Below are positions 44,176 to 53,863 of a DNA stretch of 64,000 nucleotides, piece by piece. Numbering within the stretch: the stretch's first letter is position 1; each line of letters begins with the position of its first letter. The stretch is from Amycolatopsis sp. DSM 110486 (GTDB lineage: Bacteria; Actinomycetota; Actinomycetes; Mycobacteriales; Pseudonocardiaceae), in the NCBI RefSeq assembly GCF_019468465.1, contig NZ_CP080519.1:6379001-6443000 (forward strand). The letters run 5' to 3'. The position numbers and the translations under genes are program-made. The notes under the pieces are model-generated. The model was given only the letters and a program-made list of their open reading frames with translations. It did no database searches and was not told the DNA's origin.

Positions 44176-45152
44176 CAGATCCTCACCCTCGGGTCGAGCG
44201 CGGCGTAGAGCACGTCGGCCAGCCACCCGGCCAGCAGCACGCAGATCGCGATGAACAGCGTCACGGTCGCGACGATGTTGGTGTCCTGCTTCTGGATCCC
44301 GGTCACCAGCCAGTCGCCCATGCCGTACCAGCCGAAGATCCGCTCGGTGAAGATGCCGCCCGTGATGAGCAGGCCGAAGCCGAACGCGAACAGCGTCGCC
44401 ATCGGGATCAGCGCCGTGCGCAGGCCGTGCTTGAACAGCGCGCGCCGGCGGGTGAGGCCCTTCGCCTGAGCGGTGCGCAGGAAGTCGGAGCCGAGCACGT
44501 CGAGCATCGCCGAACGCTGGTAGCGGCTGTAGTACGCGACCTGCGTCAGCACGATCGCCAGTGTCGGCACGATGATGTGCTGCAACCGGTCGAGCAGCAC
44601 GTCGCCGAAACTGCCGTCGATCCCGCTCGTCTCGCCCTGCACGATGAAGAACTGATACCCGCCGAGCAGGTTGTCGTTCACCGACTGGGCGCCCGCCTTG
44701 AGGATCGTGGCGATCACGAAGACCGGGGTGGACAGCACGACGAACGAGAACGTGGTGGCCACGTAGTCGCTCACCTTGTACTGCCGGATCGCGCTCACCA
44801 CACCGACGAGCACGCCGATGATGATGCCGATCGTGATGCCCAGCAAGAACAGCCGAAGGCTCACGCCGGCACGGCGGAAGAGCTCGTCGGTGATCGGCTG
44901 GTCGGCGACCGTGCGGCCGAAGTTCCCCTGCAGCACTCCGCCGAGCCAAGTGAAGAAGCGCTCGGGGATGGGCTGGTTCAGGTAGAGCTCGGCCGCCTTG
45001 GCGTCGATAGTGGACTGCGGAGCCGGTGGGTTCCGCAGCTTCAGCGCGTCGAGCGGGCTGAAAGCCAGCGACGCCAAGGAAAAGGCCGCGAAGGTGGCGA
45101 CCAGGCACAATGCCACGTAGTTGACGAGGCGGCGGAGGAGGAAGCCGATCAC
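44175..45152 (-). CDS. dppB: Peptide ABC transporter permease (DppB type)
   Basis: 325 residues with six helices. FLLRRLVNYVALCLVATFAA and LDALKLRNPPAP form the DppB start; GNFGRTVADQPITDELFRRAG, then the coupling loop DFLRTAQAKGLTRRRALFKHGLR, and GGIFTERIFGWYGMGDWL at the end. First gene of the operon dppB-dppC-dppDF-dppA. Its promoter should lie in the less GC-rich sequence around 45325-45350 on the minus strand, but I could not fix -10 and -35 elements. Confidence 0.92.
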   Translation of the reverse strand: MIGFLLRRLVNYVALCLVATFAAFSLASLAFSPLDALKLRNPPAPQSTIDAKAAELYLNQPIPERFFTWLGGVLQGNFGRTVADQPITDELFRRAGVSLRLFLLGITIGIIIGVLVGVVSAIRQYKVSDYVATTFSFVVLSTPVFVIATILKAGAQSVNDNLLGGYQFFIVQGETSGIDGSFGDVLLDRLQHIIVPTLAIVLTQVAYYSRYQRSAMLDVLGSDFLRTAQAKGLTRRRALFKHGLRTALIPMATLFAFGFGLLITGGIFTERIFGWYGMGDWLVTGIQKQDTNIVATVTLFIAICVLLAGWLADVLYAALDPRVRI

Positions 45153-45662
45153 GGTTTCCTCGATTCACCGGGAACGGAGGTTCCACTCCGTACCGACGGC
45201 CACGCCTGACTCTCGCCCCATTGAGTTTTCGTCGAAAACACTAGCCGGTGCTGCCTTCCGAATGCTGCTGACGCTCGTTGTCGGCGCAGCATAATCCGGA
45301 GAAGGCCCTCCGATCTTCGTTCCCAGGCAACCAAATAATCACGATTTCCGCCGCAGGCACGTGAAGGACCGACTTTCGGCTGTTGCGGTGGACAGGGGCC
45401 GCGAGGTATTCACTACGTGCGGTTCGTCGCGGTGGGTGTGTGGGCGAATACCGCGGATCACGTTCCGGAAATGTTTCCGGCGGCGGACGGAAATGTTGAA
45501 GACGGCCGCGGAACACTGGAAACGGACATACCGGTCATGGTTTGGACCTTTGCGCCTGCCGGTGACCCGCCGGCAGAGGTCCAGTCCTGTGCGCCGGCCC
45601 CTCTTCGTCCACAGTGGCCGGTCGAGCCGGTGCTTGATCGAAGCGTGCCGAGCGGAGCGTGC
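45153..45662. other. Non-coding region between dppB and the sigA terminator
   Basis: No gene is supported: short open frames on both strands have no ribosome binding site or recognisable product. It contains the presumed dpp promoter and a two-part stem-loop at 45543-45583 (TGGACCT/AGGTCCA outside, CTGCCGG/CCGGCAG inside, with a 6-base bulge), which may be a terminator, regulatory leader or part of a small RNA. Confidence 0.45.
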
Positions 45663-45705
45663 CCGATCGATCAGTGCCGATCGATCAGCGCCCGATCGAT
45701 CAGTG
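45663..45705. repeat. Three direct 14-bp repeats
   Basis: CCGATCGATCAGTG (45663), CCGATCGATCAGCG (45677) and CCGATCGATCAGTG (45692); the first two abut and the third follows one extra C. Weaker versions precede them (TTGATCGAAGCGTG). They lie just beyond the sigA terminator. Confidence 0.8.
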
Positions 45706-45731
45706 CCCAGTGGATCTTCGCGCACAGCAAA

Positions 45732-45764
45732 GAACCCCGTCACCGGATTCCGGTGACGGGGTTC
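45732..45764 (-). terminator. Terminator of sigA
   Basis: GAACCCCGTCACCGGA / TCCGGTGACGGGGTTC, 16 perfect pairs, 18 bases past the sigA stop on the minus strand. Confidence 0.88.
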
Positions 45765-45782
45765 CTCGTCGAGACCGAGCGA

Positions 45783-47177
<1,395 letters not shown>

Positions 47178-47421
47178 TTACGCCCTTTCGCAGCGGTCGA
47201 TCATGACGAGCCGAGGTATCGCCACCTCGGCTGCCTCACATTCGGGGAACACGCCTCGGCCTGCGGTTTTCACTCCCGCAGCCGTGGGCCGCGTTCCATT
47301 GTAACGACGGCCGGGCAGTGCGTCGCGAAGCGATCACCCTCCGGCCTGCCGCACGGTACCTGCACGTGACCTTCCCGTGACCCGCGCGTAGGTTTCGCGG
47401 CCGTTCACGGGCGGGTCCGGG

Positions 47422-48183
47422 TCAGTGCGCGATGCCCTCGACCGCCGCCGCGGCGGCGCCGACGATGCCCGCGTTGTTCTGCAACGAAGCCACGATCACC
47501 GGGGTCCGGACGTCCAGCAGCGGCACCCACTTCTCCGCCTTCTTGCTCACGCCACCGCCGACGATGAACAGATCCGGCCAGATCAGGTTCTCCAGCACGG
47601 TCAGATAACGGTGTACCCGCTTGGCCCACTGGTGGTAGCTCAGGCCCTCGTTGTCCTTCACCGACGCCGCGGCGCGCTTCTCCGCGTCGTGGCCGTCGAC
47701 CTCGAGGTGGCCGAACTCGGTGTTGGGCACGAGCTTGCCGTCGTGGAACACGGCGCTGCCGATACCGGTGCCGAAGGTCAGCAGCGCGGTGACGCCGGTG
47801 CGCGCGGCCTCGTCGCCGAAGCGGATCTCGGCGATGCCGGCCGCGTCGGCGTCGTTGAGCATCGCCACGTCCGCGACGCTCTTGCCGAGCCGCTTGGCGA
47901 ACAGCGCGTCGGCGTCCGTGCCGATCCAGGCGTGGTCGATGTTGGCCGCGGTGTGCGCGACCCCCTTCTTGACCACCGACGGCAACGTCACGCCGACCGG
48001 TCCGTCCCACTCCGCGATGTGCACGATCTCCGCCACCACGTCCGCGACGGCTTCGGGCGTCGACGGCTGCGGCGTCTCGATCCGGTGTCGCTCGCCGATG
48101 AGCTGTCCCGTTTCCAAATCGACCAGCGCGCCCTTGATCCCGCTGCCGCCGATGTCGATTCCGAAACCTCGGGTCGCCGTCAC
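47422..48183 (-). CDS. ppgK: Polyphosphate glucokinase
   Basis: 253-residue ROK-fold kinase that phosphorylates glucose using polyphosphate or [23 protein letters not shown] is the phosphate-binding motif; [17 protein letters not shown] and [14 protein letters not shown] contain the glucose-binding and catalytic Asp; [12 protein letters not shown] and [11 protein letters not shown] the hexose site. The HxxExDG region ([12 protein letters not shown]) is the polyphosphate glucokinase form without the zinc cysteines of other ROK proteins. GTG 48183 ([13 protein letters not shown]) follows AAGGGA; GTG 48204 is possible. Sits between sigA and suhB as in M. tuberculosis. Confidence 0.94.
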   Translation of the reverse strand: MTATRGFGIDIGGSGIKGALVDLETGQLIGERHRIETPQPSTPEAVADVVAEIVHIAEWDGPVGVTLPSVVKKGVAHTAANIDHAWIGTDADALFAKRLGKSVADVAMLNDADAAGIAEIRFGDEAARTGVTALLTFGTGIGSAVFHDGKLVPNTEFGHLEVDGHDAEKRAAASVKDNEGLSYHQWAKRVHRYLTVLENLIWPDLFIVGGGVSKKAEKWVPLLDVRTPVIVASLQNNAGIVGAAAAAVEGIAH

Positions 48184-48247
48184 TGACGTGGTCCCTTCTC
48201 GCACGATTCAGATGTCTGCTCCGGAGACTTTAACCGGATGTGGTGAC

Positions 48248-49069
48248 ATGTCCGACGTGGGAGCTGACGAGTCGTTGCTGAAAAGCGTTGCGGAGCAGGT
48301 GGCGGTCGAGGCGGCCGGGCTGGTGCGGGCGGCCTGGACCGCCATGCAGGCGGGCGGCGTGGTCCGCGTGGACACCAAGTCGGCGGACACCGACGTGGTC
48401 ACCGCGATCGACAAGGAGTCCGAGGAGCTGGTGCGCGAGCGGCTGGCCGAGCTGCGCCCGGGCGAACCGGTGCTGGGGGAGGAGGGCGGCGGCGCCGCGG
48501 CCGGGTCCGGCGTGACGTGGGTGGTGGACCCGATCGACGGGACCGTGAACTTCCTCTACGGGCTGCCGGCGTTCGCGGTGTCGCTGGCCGCGCAGGTCGA
48601 CGGGGTGTCGGTGGCCGGTGCGGTCGTGGAACCCGTCAGCGGCCGCCGCTGGACGGCCGCGCGGGGCCAGGGTGCCTGGCTCGACGGCCGGCGCCTCTCG
48701 GCGTCCTCGCCGACGCGCTTGGACCTGTCACTGGTGGGCACCGGGTTCGCCTACGCACGCGATCGTCGCGTGCGCCAGGGCGCGCTCGCGGGCGAGCTGC
48801 TCGGGCACGTGCGGGACATCCGCCGCGGCGGAGCGGCGTCGCTGGAGCTGTGCGCGGTCGGCGCGGGCTGGCTCGACGCGTACTTCGAGCACGGCCTGCA
48901 CCGCTGGGACTGGGCCGCCGGGGCGCTCGTCGCGGCCGAGGCCGGCGCGACGATCCTCCTGCCGGGCTCGGCACCCGATCTGGGCGAGGACGTGACCTTC
49001 GCGGCGGCGCCCGGCATCGCGGAGCCGCTGCGGCAGGTGCTGGCCTCGCTGGACGCCAAGAGCGTCTGA
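48248..49069 (+). CDS. suhB: Inositol monophosphatase family protein (SuhB)
   Basis: 273-residue Mg-dependent phosphatase. Metal-binding motifs are GEEGGG (Glu), [15 protein letters not shown] (DPIDGT, two Asp and the catalytic Thr) and LHRWDWAAG (Asp). It hydrolyses inositol 1-phosphate, feeding inositol for phosphatidylinositol and mycothiol synthesis; related substrates are possible. Divergent from ppgK (65 bases apart). The N-terminal helix [20 protein letters not shown] is normal for the family. Confidence 0.92.
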   Translation: MSDVGADESLLKSVAEQVAVEAAGLVRAAWTAMQAGGVVRVDTKSADTDVVTAIDKESEELVRERLAELRPGEPVLGEEGGGAAAGSGVTWVVDPIDGTVNFLYGLPAFAVSLAAQVDGVSVAGAVVEPVSGRRWTAARGQGAWLDGRRLSASSPTRLDLSLVGTGFAYARDRRVRQGALAGELLGHVRDIRRGGAASLELCAVGAGWLDAYFEHGLHRWDWAAGALVAAEAGATILLPGSAPDLGEDVTFAAAPGIAEPLRQVLASLDAKSV

Positions 49070-49075
49070 CGCCCG

Positions 49076-49103
49076 CCCTGGACCCCCGCCCGGGGGTCCA
49101 GGG
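49076..49103. terminator. Bidirectional terminator between suhB and cei
   Basis: CCCTGGACCCCCG then CC then CGGGGGTCCAGGG, 13 perfect pairs; 6 bases after the suhB stop and directly against the cei stop at 49104. Confidence 0.85.
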
Positions 49104-49787
49104 TCAGCAGGCGACGTCGCGGGCCGCGGCGAGCAGCGTCTGGTCGATCACGGGCGCGCCGGGGCCCGAGGACTGCTCGTTGCCGCCCCCGCCCTGGTGG
49201 GACTTGGACCAGTCGGCGAGCTTCTGGAGGATCTGGCGCGCCTCCGGGCGCGGGCGGACGTCGTCGAAGAGCGTGCCGGTGACGAGGTCGACGCTGGCGT
49301 CCTTGCGGTTGTCGCGCACGAGTTCGGCGCACGGCACCACGAGGCTCACCGTGCGGGCGGCCGCGGCGCCGTTCTCGCCGTAGCGGATCTGGCCGCGGCA
49401 CCTGGCGTCGCCCTTGGGGTAGGCCGGGTCGTTGGCCGGGTCGCCGATGGCGGTGAAGCCGAGCTCGCGCAGGGCCGTGGTCGTGATGCCGCCCTGGCCG
49501 CGCGTGGTGCTGGCGTTGAGGACCTTCAGCGCCACCTTGTCGGGCGGCACGGGGGAGCGGTCGTCGAGGCCGTTGTGGGCCACGGTCGTGTAAGTGGTGC
49601 CCGGAGGCGGAGTGGGGGCCGGCGTGCAGAGCACGGCCTCGTCGACGTCCCCTCGATCGACCACGGCGTTCACCCACACGAACACCGCGCCGAGGGCGAG
49701 CACCCCGATCACGATGAGCGCGGGCAGCGGCCGGTGCTTGCGATAAGGCCGCGCACCACGGTCCCCCGAGCCGTTCCCCGACGCCAC
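49104..49787 (-). CDS. cei: Envelope integrity protein Cei (LytR_C domain)
   Basis: 227 residues: basic N-terminus (RPYRKHRPLPALIVIG), one membrane helix (LIVIGVLALGAVFVWVNAVV, about 24-43), then an extracytoplasmic Pro-rich linker and a LytR C-terminal-type domain (VALKVLNASTTRGQGGITTTALRELGFTAIG). Cysteines at VLCTPAP, ARCRGQ, VPCAEL and the terminal DVAC could make two disulfides. Orthologue of M. tuberculosis Rv2700 by order (between suhB and the DUF4193 gene) and domain layout; that protein supports cell envelope integrity. GTG 49787 was chosen after GGGACGGGG and because the hydrophobic helix follows. Confidence 0.85.
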   Translation of the reverse strand: MASGNGSGDRGARPYRKHRPLPALIVIGVLALGAVFVWVNAVVDRGDVDEAVLCTPAPTPPPGTTYTTVAHNGLDDRSPVPPDKVALKVLNASTTRGQGGITTTALRELGFTAIGDPANDPAYPKGDARCRGQIRYGENGAAAARTVSLVVPCAELVRDNRKDASVDLVTGTLFDDVRPRPEARQILQKLADWSKSHQGGGGNEQSSGPGAPVIDQTLLAAARDVAC

Positions 49788-50379
49788 CTGCCCCGTCCCT
49801 TCCCGAACGCGGAAACCCCGTCCGCGGACCCCGCCCCGCAGGACCCCACAACCCCGTGGCGCCGCGCGCCCCGGTCGATGTCGTCCCCCGGTGTCGTCCC
49901 CGGTGTACCAGGCGACGCTGTGAGGGCCGCCGTGGCCGCCCAGCCTAGGCGTTCCGCGCCGCACCCGGTGGCGCGGGTCACCCTGTGCCCGCCCCGTCCC
50001 CGCCGAGGCCGGGCCGCGAATCGCCGGTCCGCCGATCGCACCACGGAGACCTCCGCGGGAGCAAGCGGACAACGCTGCCGGGTGATCTTCGCGACCCGTG
50101 GGCAACCTCAACGGACGCCAGCCGTCTCACCTGCGGATTCCCCCTGTCGGGTGACGAAATTCAAGCAATGCGCGACTCGGTGCGGAGCTCGGCGAACGGT
50201 GAGCTACCCTTCCCGGGCTCCGGCCGCAGGAAGAGGGGCACCTGGCTGAGACCTCGGTCACTGCGGGCGCCGGGCACAAACAGGGGCCCTGGAACGTTGA
50301 CCAGCGGCACGACCGGCTCACGGGTACGCCCGGGGGACCGGAAGAACAAGACAAGCTGATTCGCAGGGGTGAGGGACAC
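49788..50379. other. Long non-coding gap between cei and the DUF4193 gene
   Basis: 592 bases with no supported gene. Short open frames on both strands lack ribosome binding sites and family resemblance. It must hold divergent promoters for cei and the DUF4193 gene; TTGACC at 50297 is a possible -35 for the latter, with no convincing -10. AGGGGTGAGGG at 50365-50375 is the ribosome binding site for ATG 50380. Confidence 0.5.
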
Positions 50380-50688
50380 ATGGCTACCGACTACGACGCT
50401 CCGCGCCGCAGCGAAGCCGACGAGCTGGCCGAAGACTCGTTGGAGGAGCTGAAGGCCCGGCGGAACGAGAACCAGTCCGGCGTCGTCGACGTCGACGAGG
50501 ACGCGAACGCCGAGAACTTCGAGCTTCCTGGTGCCGACCTTTCCGGGCTTTCCGGTGAGGACATGACCGTGAAGGTCGTGCCGAAACAGGCTGACGAGTT
50601 CACCTGCTCGGTCTGCTTCCTGGTGCACCACCGCAGCAGGCTCGCCGAAGACAACGGCGGCCGGCTGATCTGTCGCGACTGCGCCTGA
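50380..50688 (+). CDS. DUF4193 zinc-ribbon protein
   Basis: 102 residues, acidic N-terminal two-thirds ([20 protein letters not shown] ... [19 protein letters not shown]) and a C-terminal ribbon [20 protein letters not shown] then LICRDCA, four cysteines as two CxxC pairs for one zinc. Orthologue of M. tuberculosis Rv2699c by position. Unknown function but strictly conserved in actinobacteria; the acidic part plus ribbon suggests a partner of the transcription or RNA machinery (inference). Confidence 0.92.
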   Translation: MATDYDAPRRSEADELAEDSLEELKARRNENQSGVVDVDEDANAENFELPGADLSGLSGEDMTVKVVPKQADEFTCSVCFLVHHRSRLAEDNGGRLICRDCA

Positions 50689-50804
50689 GCACAGCCTGCG
50701 CCTGACGGCGTACGGGGATCTCGTACAGGACTTCAGGGAAACACAGGTTTTTCAGGGGAAACACAGTCGCGGCGGTCCGGGGAAGCTCGCTCGCGAGCTG
50801 GGTA

Positions 50805-50835
50805 AAGGGGGTCGGCCCACCAGGCCGGCCCCCTT
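50805..50835. terminator. Bidirectional terminator between DUF4193 and DUF3093 genes
   Basis: AAGGGGGTCGGCC / GGCCGGCCCCCTT with one wobble pair and a 5-base loop, between converging genes. Confidence 0.75.
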
Positions 50836-50878
50836 CCGCGTCCGCGGGACCGGTTCCGCGAACGAGAGGCGCGTCCGC

Positions 50879-51364
50879 TCAGGAACGGGCGCGCAGCAGT
50901 TCGGCGACGCGCTTCGGCTTGCGCGTGCTGAACAGCCAGTACGGCGTGGGGTCGGCCGGATCCGTGAGCTGCACGCGGACCGCCGGGCCCACCCAGCCGC
51001 GGTGCAGGACGAACGCGGCCGGGTCGCCGTCGCGCCCGAGGGCGCGGCGCTTGTCGTCCTTCTCGAGGATCTCGACCACGCCGGCGAAGCGCAGCGGCAG
51101 GTGCGCGTCGCCGACCCACAGCTCCGGCTCGTCACCGCCCGTCACGCGCACGCGGGAGCGGCCGAGCGACAGCACCAGCGCACCCATCACCACGATGGCG
51201 ATGGGCAGCGGGATCCATACCGGGATCGAGGGGTACCCGAGGTGGATCTCCACGCCGAGCAGGATCGCGCCGAGCATCGGCAGCGGCCAGCCCCACCACG
51301 GCACGTACAGCCGTTCGGAGTGCGCCAGTCCGCGCTTCACGGCGGTGTTCACGGTGTCAGCCAC
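50879..51364 (-). CDS. DUF3093 membrane protein
   Basis: 161 residues. Two helices near the N-terminus ([19 protein letters not shown] and [19 protein letters not shown]) follow [12 protein letters not shown], the DUF3093 opening; the cytoplasmic remainder is beta-rich ([20 protein letters not shown] ... [20 protein letters not shown]) and ends with [17 protein letters not shown]. Counterpart of M. tuberculosis Rv2698, divergent from dut as there. Start GTG 51364; the short spacing to the dut start (24 bases) means overlapping promoters. Confidence 0.9.
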   Translation of the reverse strand: MADTVNTAVKRGLAHSERLYVPWWGWPLPMLGAILLGVEIHLGYPSIPVWIPLPIAIVVMGALVLSLGRSRVRVTGGDEPELWVGDAHLPLRFAGVVEILEKDDKRRALGRDGDPAAFVLHRGWVGPAVRVQLTDPADPTPYWLFSTRKPKRVAELLRARS

Positions 51365-51374
51365 GCGACAAGGG

Positions 51375-51380
51375 TAGTCT
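51375..51380 (+). promoter_or_regulatory. -10 hexamer TAGTCT of dut
   Basis: TAGTCT lies 8 bases before GTG 51389 with no ribosome binding site in between, so dut is probably translated from a leaderless message. Same sequence and spacing as at 7459. Confidence 0.55.
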
Positions 51381-51388
51381 CGCCGCCC

Positions 51389-51892
51389 GTGTCCAGCGTT
51401 CAGGTACTCCTCACCCGGCTCGACCCCGGCGTCCCGTTGCCCGCGTACGCGCGGCCCGGCGACGCGGGCGCCGACCTCGTCACCACCTCGGATATCGTGC
51501 TCGGGCCCGGCGAACGCGGGGTGGTGGGAACCGGTGTCGCGATCGCGCTGCCGCCGGGGTTCGCGGGGTTCGTCCACCCGCGCTCGGGACTCGCGGCCCG
51601 CGTGGGGCTTTCGGTGGTGAACACCCCCGGCACGATCGACACGGGGTACCGCGGTGAGATCCGGATCTGCCTCATCAACCATGATCTCCAAGAGCCGGTG
51701 GTGCTCGCGCGCGGCGACCGGATCGCGCAGCTGGTGATCCAGCGGGTCGAGCAGGCCGTGTTCGTGGAGGTCGCCGAGCTCGGCGACACCGAACGTGGCG
51801 CCGGTGGTTACGGCTCGACGGGCGGGCACGCCACACTGGTCCCGGACGTGCCCGGCGCGGACGCGGGCACTGGGGAAGGAACGGAGAAGTAG
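51389..51892 (+). CDS. dut: Deoxyuridine 5'-triphosphate nucleotidohydrolase
   Basis: 167-residue trimeric dUTPase converting dUTP to dUMP and pyrophosphate, keeping uracil out of DNA. All five motifs are visible: motif 1 DAGADLVTT, motif 2 HPRSGLAAR, motif 3 [11 protein letters not shown] (with the catalytic Asp and uracil-lid Tyr), motif 4 RGDRIAQLV, motif 5 [10 protein letters not shown] closing over the active site. The tail after motif 5 is longer than usual and acidic ([16 protein letters not shown]). Start GTG 51389. Its stop overlaps the DUF3710 start by one base (TAGTG). Confidence 0.95.
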   Translation: MSSVQVLLTRLDPGVPLPAYARPGDAGADLVTTSDIVLGPGERGVVGTGVAIALPPGFAGFVHPRSGLAARVGLSVVNTPGTIDTGYRGEIRICLINHDLQEPVVLARGDRIAQLVIQRVEQAVFVEVAELGDTERGAGGYGSTGGHATLVPDVPGADAGTGEGTEK

Positions 51893-52563
51893 TGGGGATC
51901 TTCGGACGCAAGCGCAAGTCCGACAGCGGGGTCGACGGGGCGACCGAGTCCGCCGACGGCGCCGCGGGCGACACCGGGGCGGACGCCGACGACGCGATCG
52001 AACCCGAGAACCAGCTGTCGGAGACCGAGCAGGGGCCCTTCGACGTCGCCGACGCCGAAGAGGACGGCATCCCGCGCATCGACCTCGGTTCGGTGCGGGT
52101 CCCGGTCCCGGACGGCTCGCAGGTGCAGGTCGAGATGGACCCGGAGGCCGGCGGTGTCCGCGCGGTCCACGTGGTGACCGAGCAGGGCCAGATCACGGTC
52201 AGCGCCTACGCGGCGCCGCGTTCCGGCGGTCTGTGGCGCGAGGTCGGCACCGAGCTGGCCGACCAGCTGCGGGCCGACGGCGCGAAGGTGACGGTCGGTC
52301 GCGGCGAGTGGGGCCTGGAGCTGTCCGCCATCGTCGGCGACGTCGCGCTGCGCTTCGTCGGCGTGGACGGCCCGCGCTGGATGCTGCGCGGCGTGATCGC
52401 CGGCCCGCAGTCGCAGTCCGCGCAGGCTCCCGACGTGCTGCGCATGATCGTGCGCCACACCATCGTCGACCGTGGCGACTCCCCGATGCCGGTGCGCACC
52501 CCGCTCCCGATCACGCTCCCGGAAGCCGTCGCGCAGCACATCGCCGAGCAGCAAGAAGGCTGA
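51892..52563 (+). CDS. DUF3710 protein
   Basis: 223 residues. Acidic, probably disordered N-terminus (about 1-55: SGVDGATESADGAAGDTGAD) then the DUF3710 domain: GPFDVADAEEDGIPRIDLGS, VPVPDGSQVQVEMDPEAGGV, VTEQGQITVSAYAAPRSGGL, and RFVGVDGPRWMLRGVIAGP. No catalytic motif. Counterpart of Rv2696c, translationally coupled to dut in both lineages. Unknown function; the tight link to dut suggests a role related to nucleotide or DNA upkeep (weak inference). Confidence 0.92.
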   Translation: MGIFGRKRKSDSGVDGATESADGAAGDTGADADDAIEPENQLSETEQGPFDVADAEEDGIPRIDLGSVRVPVPDGSQVQVEMDPEAGGVRAVHVVTEQGQITVSAYAAPRSGGLWREVGTELADQLRADGAKVTVGRGEWGLELSAIVGDVALRFVGVDGPRWMLRGVIAGPQSQSAQAPDVLRMIVRHTIVDRGDSPMPVRTPLPITLPEAVAQHIAEQQEG

Positions 52564-52572
52564 CAGCCAAGC

Positions 52573-52614
52573 GAAGGACGGCCCCGGCACTCACCCGTGC
52601 CGGGGCCTTCCTTC
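52573..52614. terminator. Bidirectional terminator after DUF3710
   Basis: GGCCCCGGCAC / GTGCCGGGGCC with a 6-base loop and partly paired GAAGG/CCTTC outside; between two converging genes. Confidence 0.8.
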
Positions 52615-52639
52615 ATTCATTTCTTTTCACCACCTGGTT

Positions 52640-53371
52640 TCATCGCAGGTCTCCGGCGGACCCGAACCAGCCCTTCAGGAACCCGATCAGGCTCGCGCGC
52701 CCCAGCACCTCGCGGTCCCGCCCGAAGGCGGCCAGCTCGACCACGCCCAGCTCGCCCCTCGGCAGCACCCCGGCCCACTCGCGGGCCACCGTCACGGGGT
52801 GCACCAGGTCCCCGGCGCACCCGCCGATCCCGGCCGGCACGGCGACCGTCGCGAGCTCCGTCAACGACGGCGCCCGCCGTCCCGCCGCGACCCGCAGCCC
52901 CGCCACCAGCTCGTCGCCGTGCCGTCGCCAGGCCCGCGACAGCTCGTCGACCAGCCACCCCGGACTCCCGGCGGCCACCGCGGCCAGCGCGCCGTCCACC
53001 CCCTGGGAGGTCACCAGATCCGCTGAGGCCCGCGCGGCGACGGCCGCGGCCGCTGATCCGGGTTCGCCGTTCCAGGCCGGGAGCGCGCACACCAGCCCCT
53101 CGCAACGGCCCGGGTTCGCCGCCGCCCACTCCGCGGCCAGGTGCGCGCCGAACGAGACGCCCCCGACGACCAGCGATCCGTGGACGCGCGCGAGCCGGTC
53201 GAGCTCTTCGAGGTACCCGTCGGCGAGCGCGGCGCCGGGTGGCGGGGGCGGCGCGATCAGCCGGGCGCCCACCAAGGCCAACGGGCCGGTGAACACCGAC
53301 TGAATGAACACCTCGTCGGACCCCGTACCGGGCAGCAGGACCACGGGGAGGTTCCGGATTGCGGACGTCAC
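52640..53371 (-). CDS. Alpha/beta-hydrolase-like protein
   Basis: 243 residues. PVVLLPGTGSDE is the oxyanion-loop strand of alpha/beta hydrolases, and VVGGVSFGAHLAAEW holds the nucleophile elbow (GVSFG, Ser). A His that could complete the triad is in GGCAGDLVHPVTVA; the acid residue is not clear. Position matches M. tuberculosis Rv2695, an uncharacterised Ala-rich protein. GTG 53371 (MTSAIRNLPVV) is preferred over a frame opening at 53413. Esterase, lipase or thioesterase activity is possible. Confidence 0.78.
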   Translation of the reverse strand: MTSAIRNLPVVLLPGTGSDEVFIQSVFTGPLALVGARLIAPPPPPGAALADGYLEELDRLARVHGSLVVGGVSFGAHLAAEWAAANPGRCEGLVCALPAWNGEPGSAAAAVAARASADLVTSQGVDGALAAVAAGSPGWLVDELSRAWRRHGDELVAGLRVAAGRRAPSLTELATVAVPAGIGGCAGDLVHPVTVAREWAGVLPRGELGVVELAAFGRDREVLGRASLIGFLKGWFGSAGDLR

Positions 53372-53473
53372 GTTGCGATCTTGGCGCAAACCCGTTTCGC
53401 TGATGTGAACCACAGCTACGCTGGATTACGCACGGGCCGCGAAGTCGGAGGCCCCGGAGCACAGGAGCACACC

Positions 53474-53854
53474 ATGTCCGCCAAGGACGGCGGCTACTTC
53501 AGCCGGTTGGTTCGCAAGCTGACCAGCGACGTCGAGGACCTCGACGCCGACGAGATGTCCGAGAGGTCCGGGGCCGAGGGTGCTCGCCGCGCCTGTGACT
53601 GCCGGTCCGGCGAAGAGGCGACAGTGCTCGGCAGGCTTCGCAGCGTCGAGCTGTGCCCGAGCGAGGGAACTCCGACGCTCCAGGCCGAGCTGTTCGACGG
53701 GACACAGGGCGTGACGCTAATCTGGCTGGGCCGACGCCGGATCCCCGGTATCGAGCCGGGTCGGACCATCAAGGTCCGCGGCCGGATGGCAGAGCGTGAC
53801 GGCCAGAAGGTGCTGTACAACCCGTACTACGAACTCCAGAGCCCGGTAGGTTGA
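53474..53854 (+). CDS. OB-fold nucleic-acid-binding protein
   Basis: 126 residues: helical N-terminus (GYFSRLVRKLTSDVEDLDAD), a Cys pair (ACDCRSGEEATVLGRL), then an OB-fold strand set (LQAELFDGTQGVTLIWLGRR, GRTIKVRGRMAERDGQKVLY) as in RecG/tRNA anticodon-type domains. Ortholog of Rv2694c by order. ATG 53474 follows AGGAG. Probably binds single-stranded DNA or RNA; the DUF3159 gene follows 9 bases later, so the two are cotranscribed. Confidence 0.88.
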   Translation: MSAKDGGYFSRLVRKLTSDVEDLDADEMSERSGAEGARRACDCRSGEEATVLGRLRSVELCPSEGTPTLQAELFDGTQGVTLIWLGRRRIPGIEPGRTIKVRGRMAERDGQKVLYNPYYELQSPVG

Positions 53855-53863
53855 TCGACTCCC

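Noticed and set aside
43180..45186. Possible fused dppB-dppC protein in one frame
   Set aside because: The upstream part of that frame is antisense-like in composition, while dppB is intact in another frame and dppC begins with its own ATG at 44175.
45663..45705. CRISPR array
   Set aside because: Repeats are 14 bases, directly abutting, with no spacers and no cas genes.
45361..45756. Open frames in the dpp-sigA gap
   Set aside because: Composition is not coding-like, they cross repeats and the sigA terminator, and no start has a ribosome binding site.
49985..50359. Open frame upstream of the DUF4193 gene
   Set aside because: No ribosome binding site, no family resemblance, and it spans the expected promoter region.
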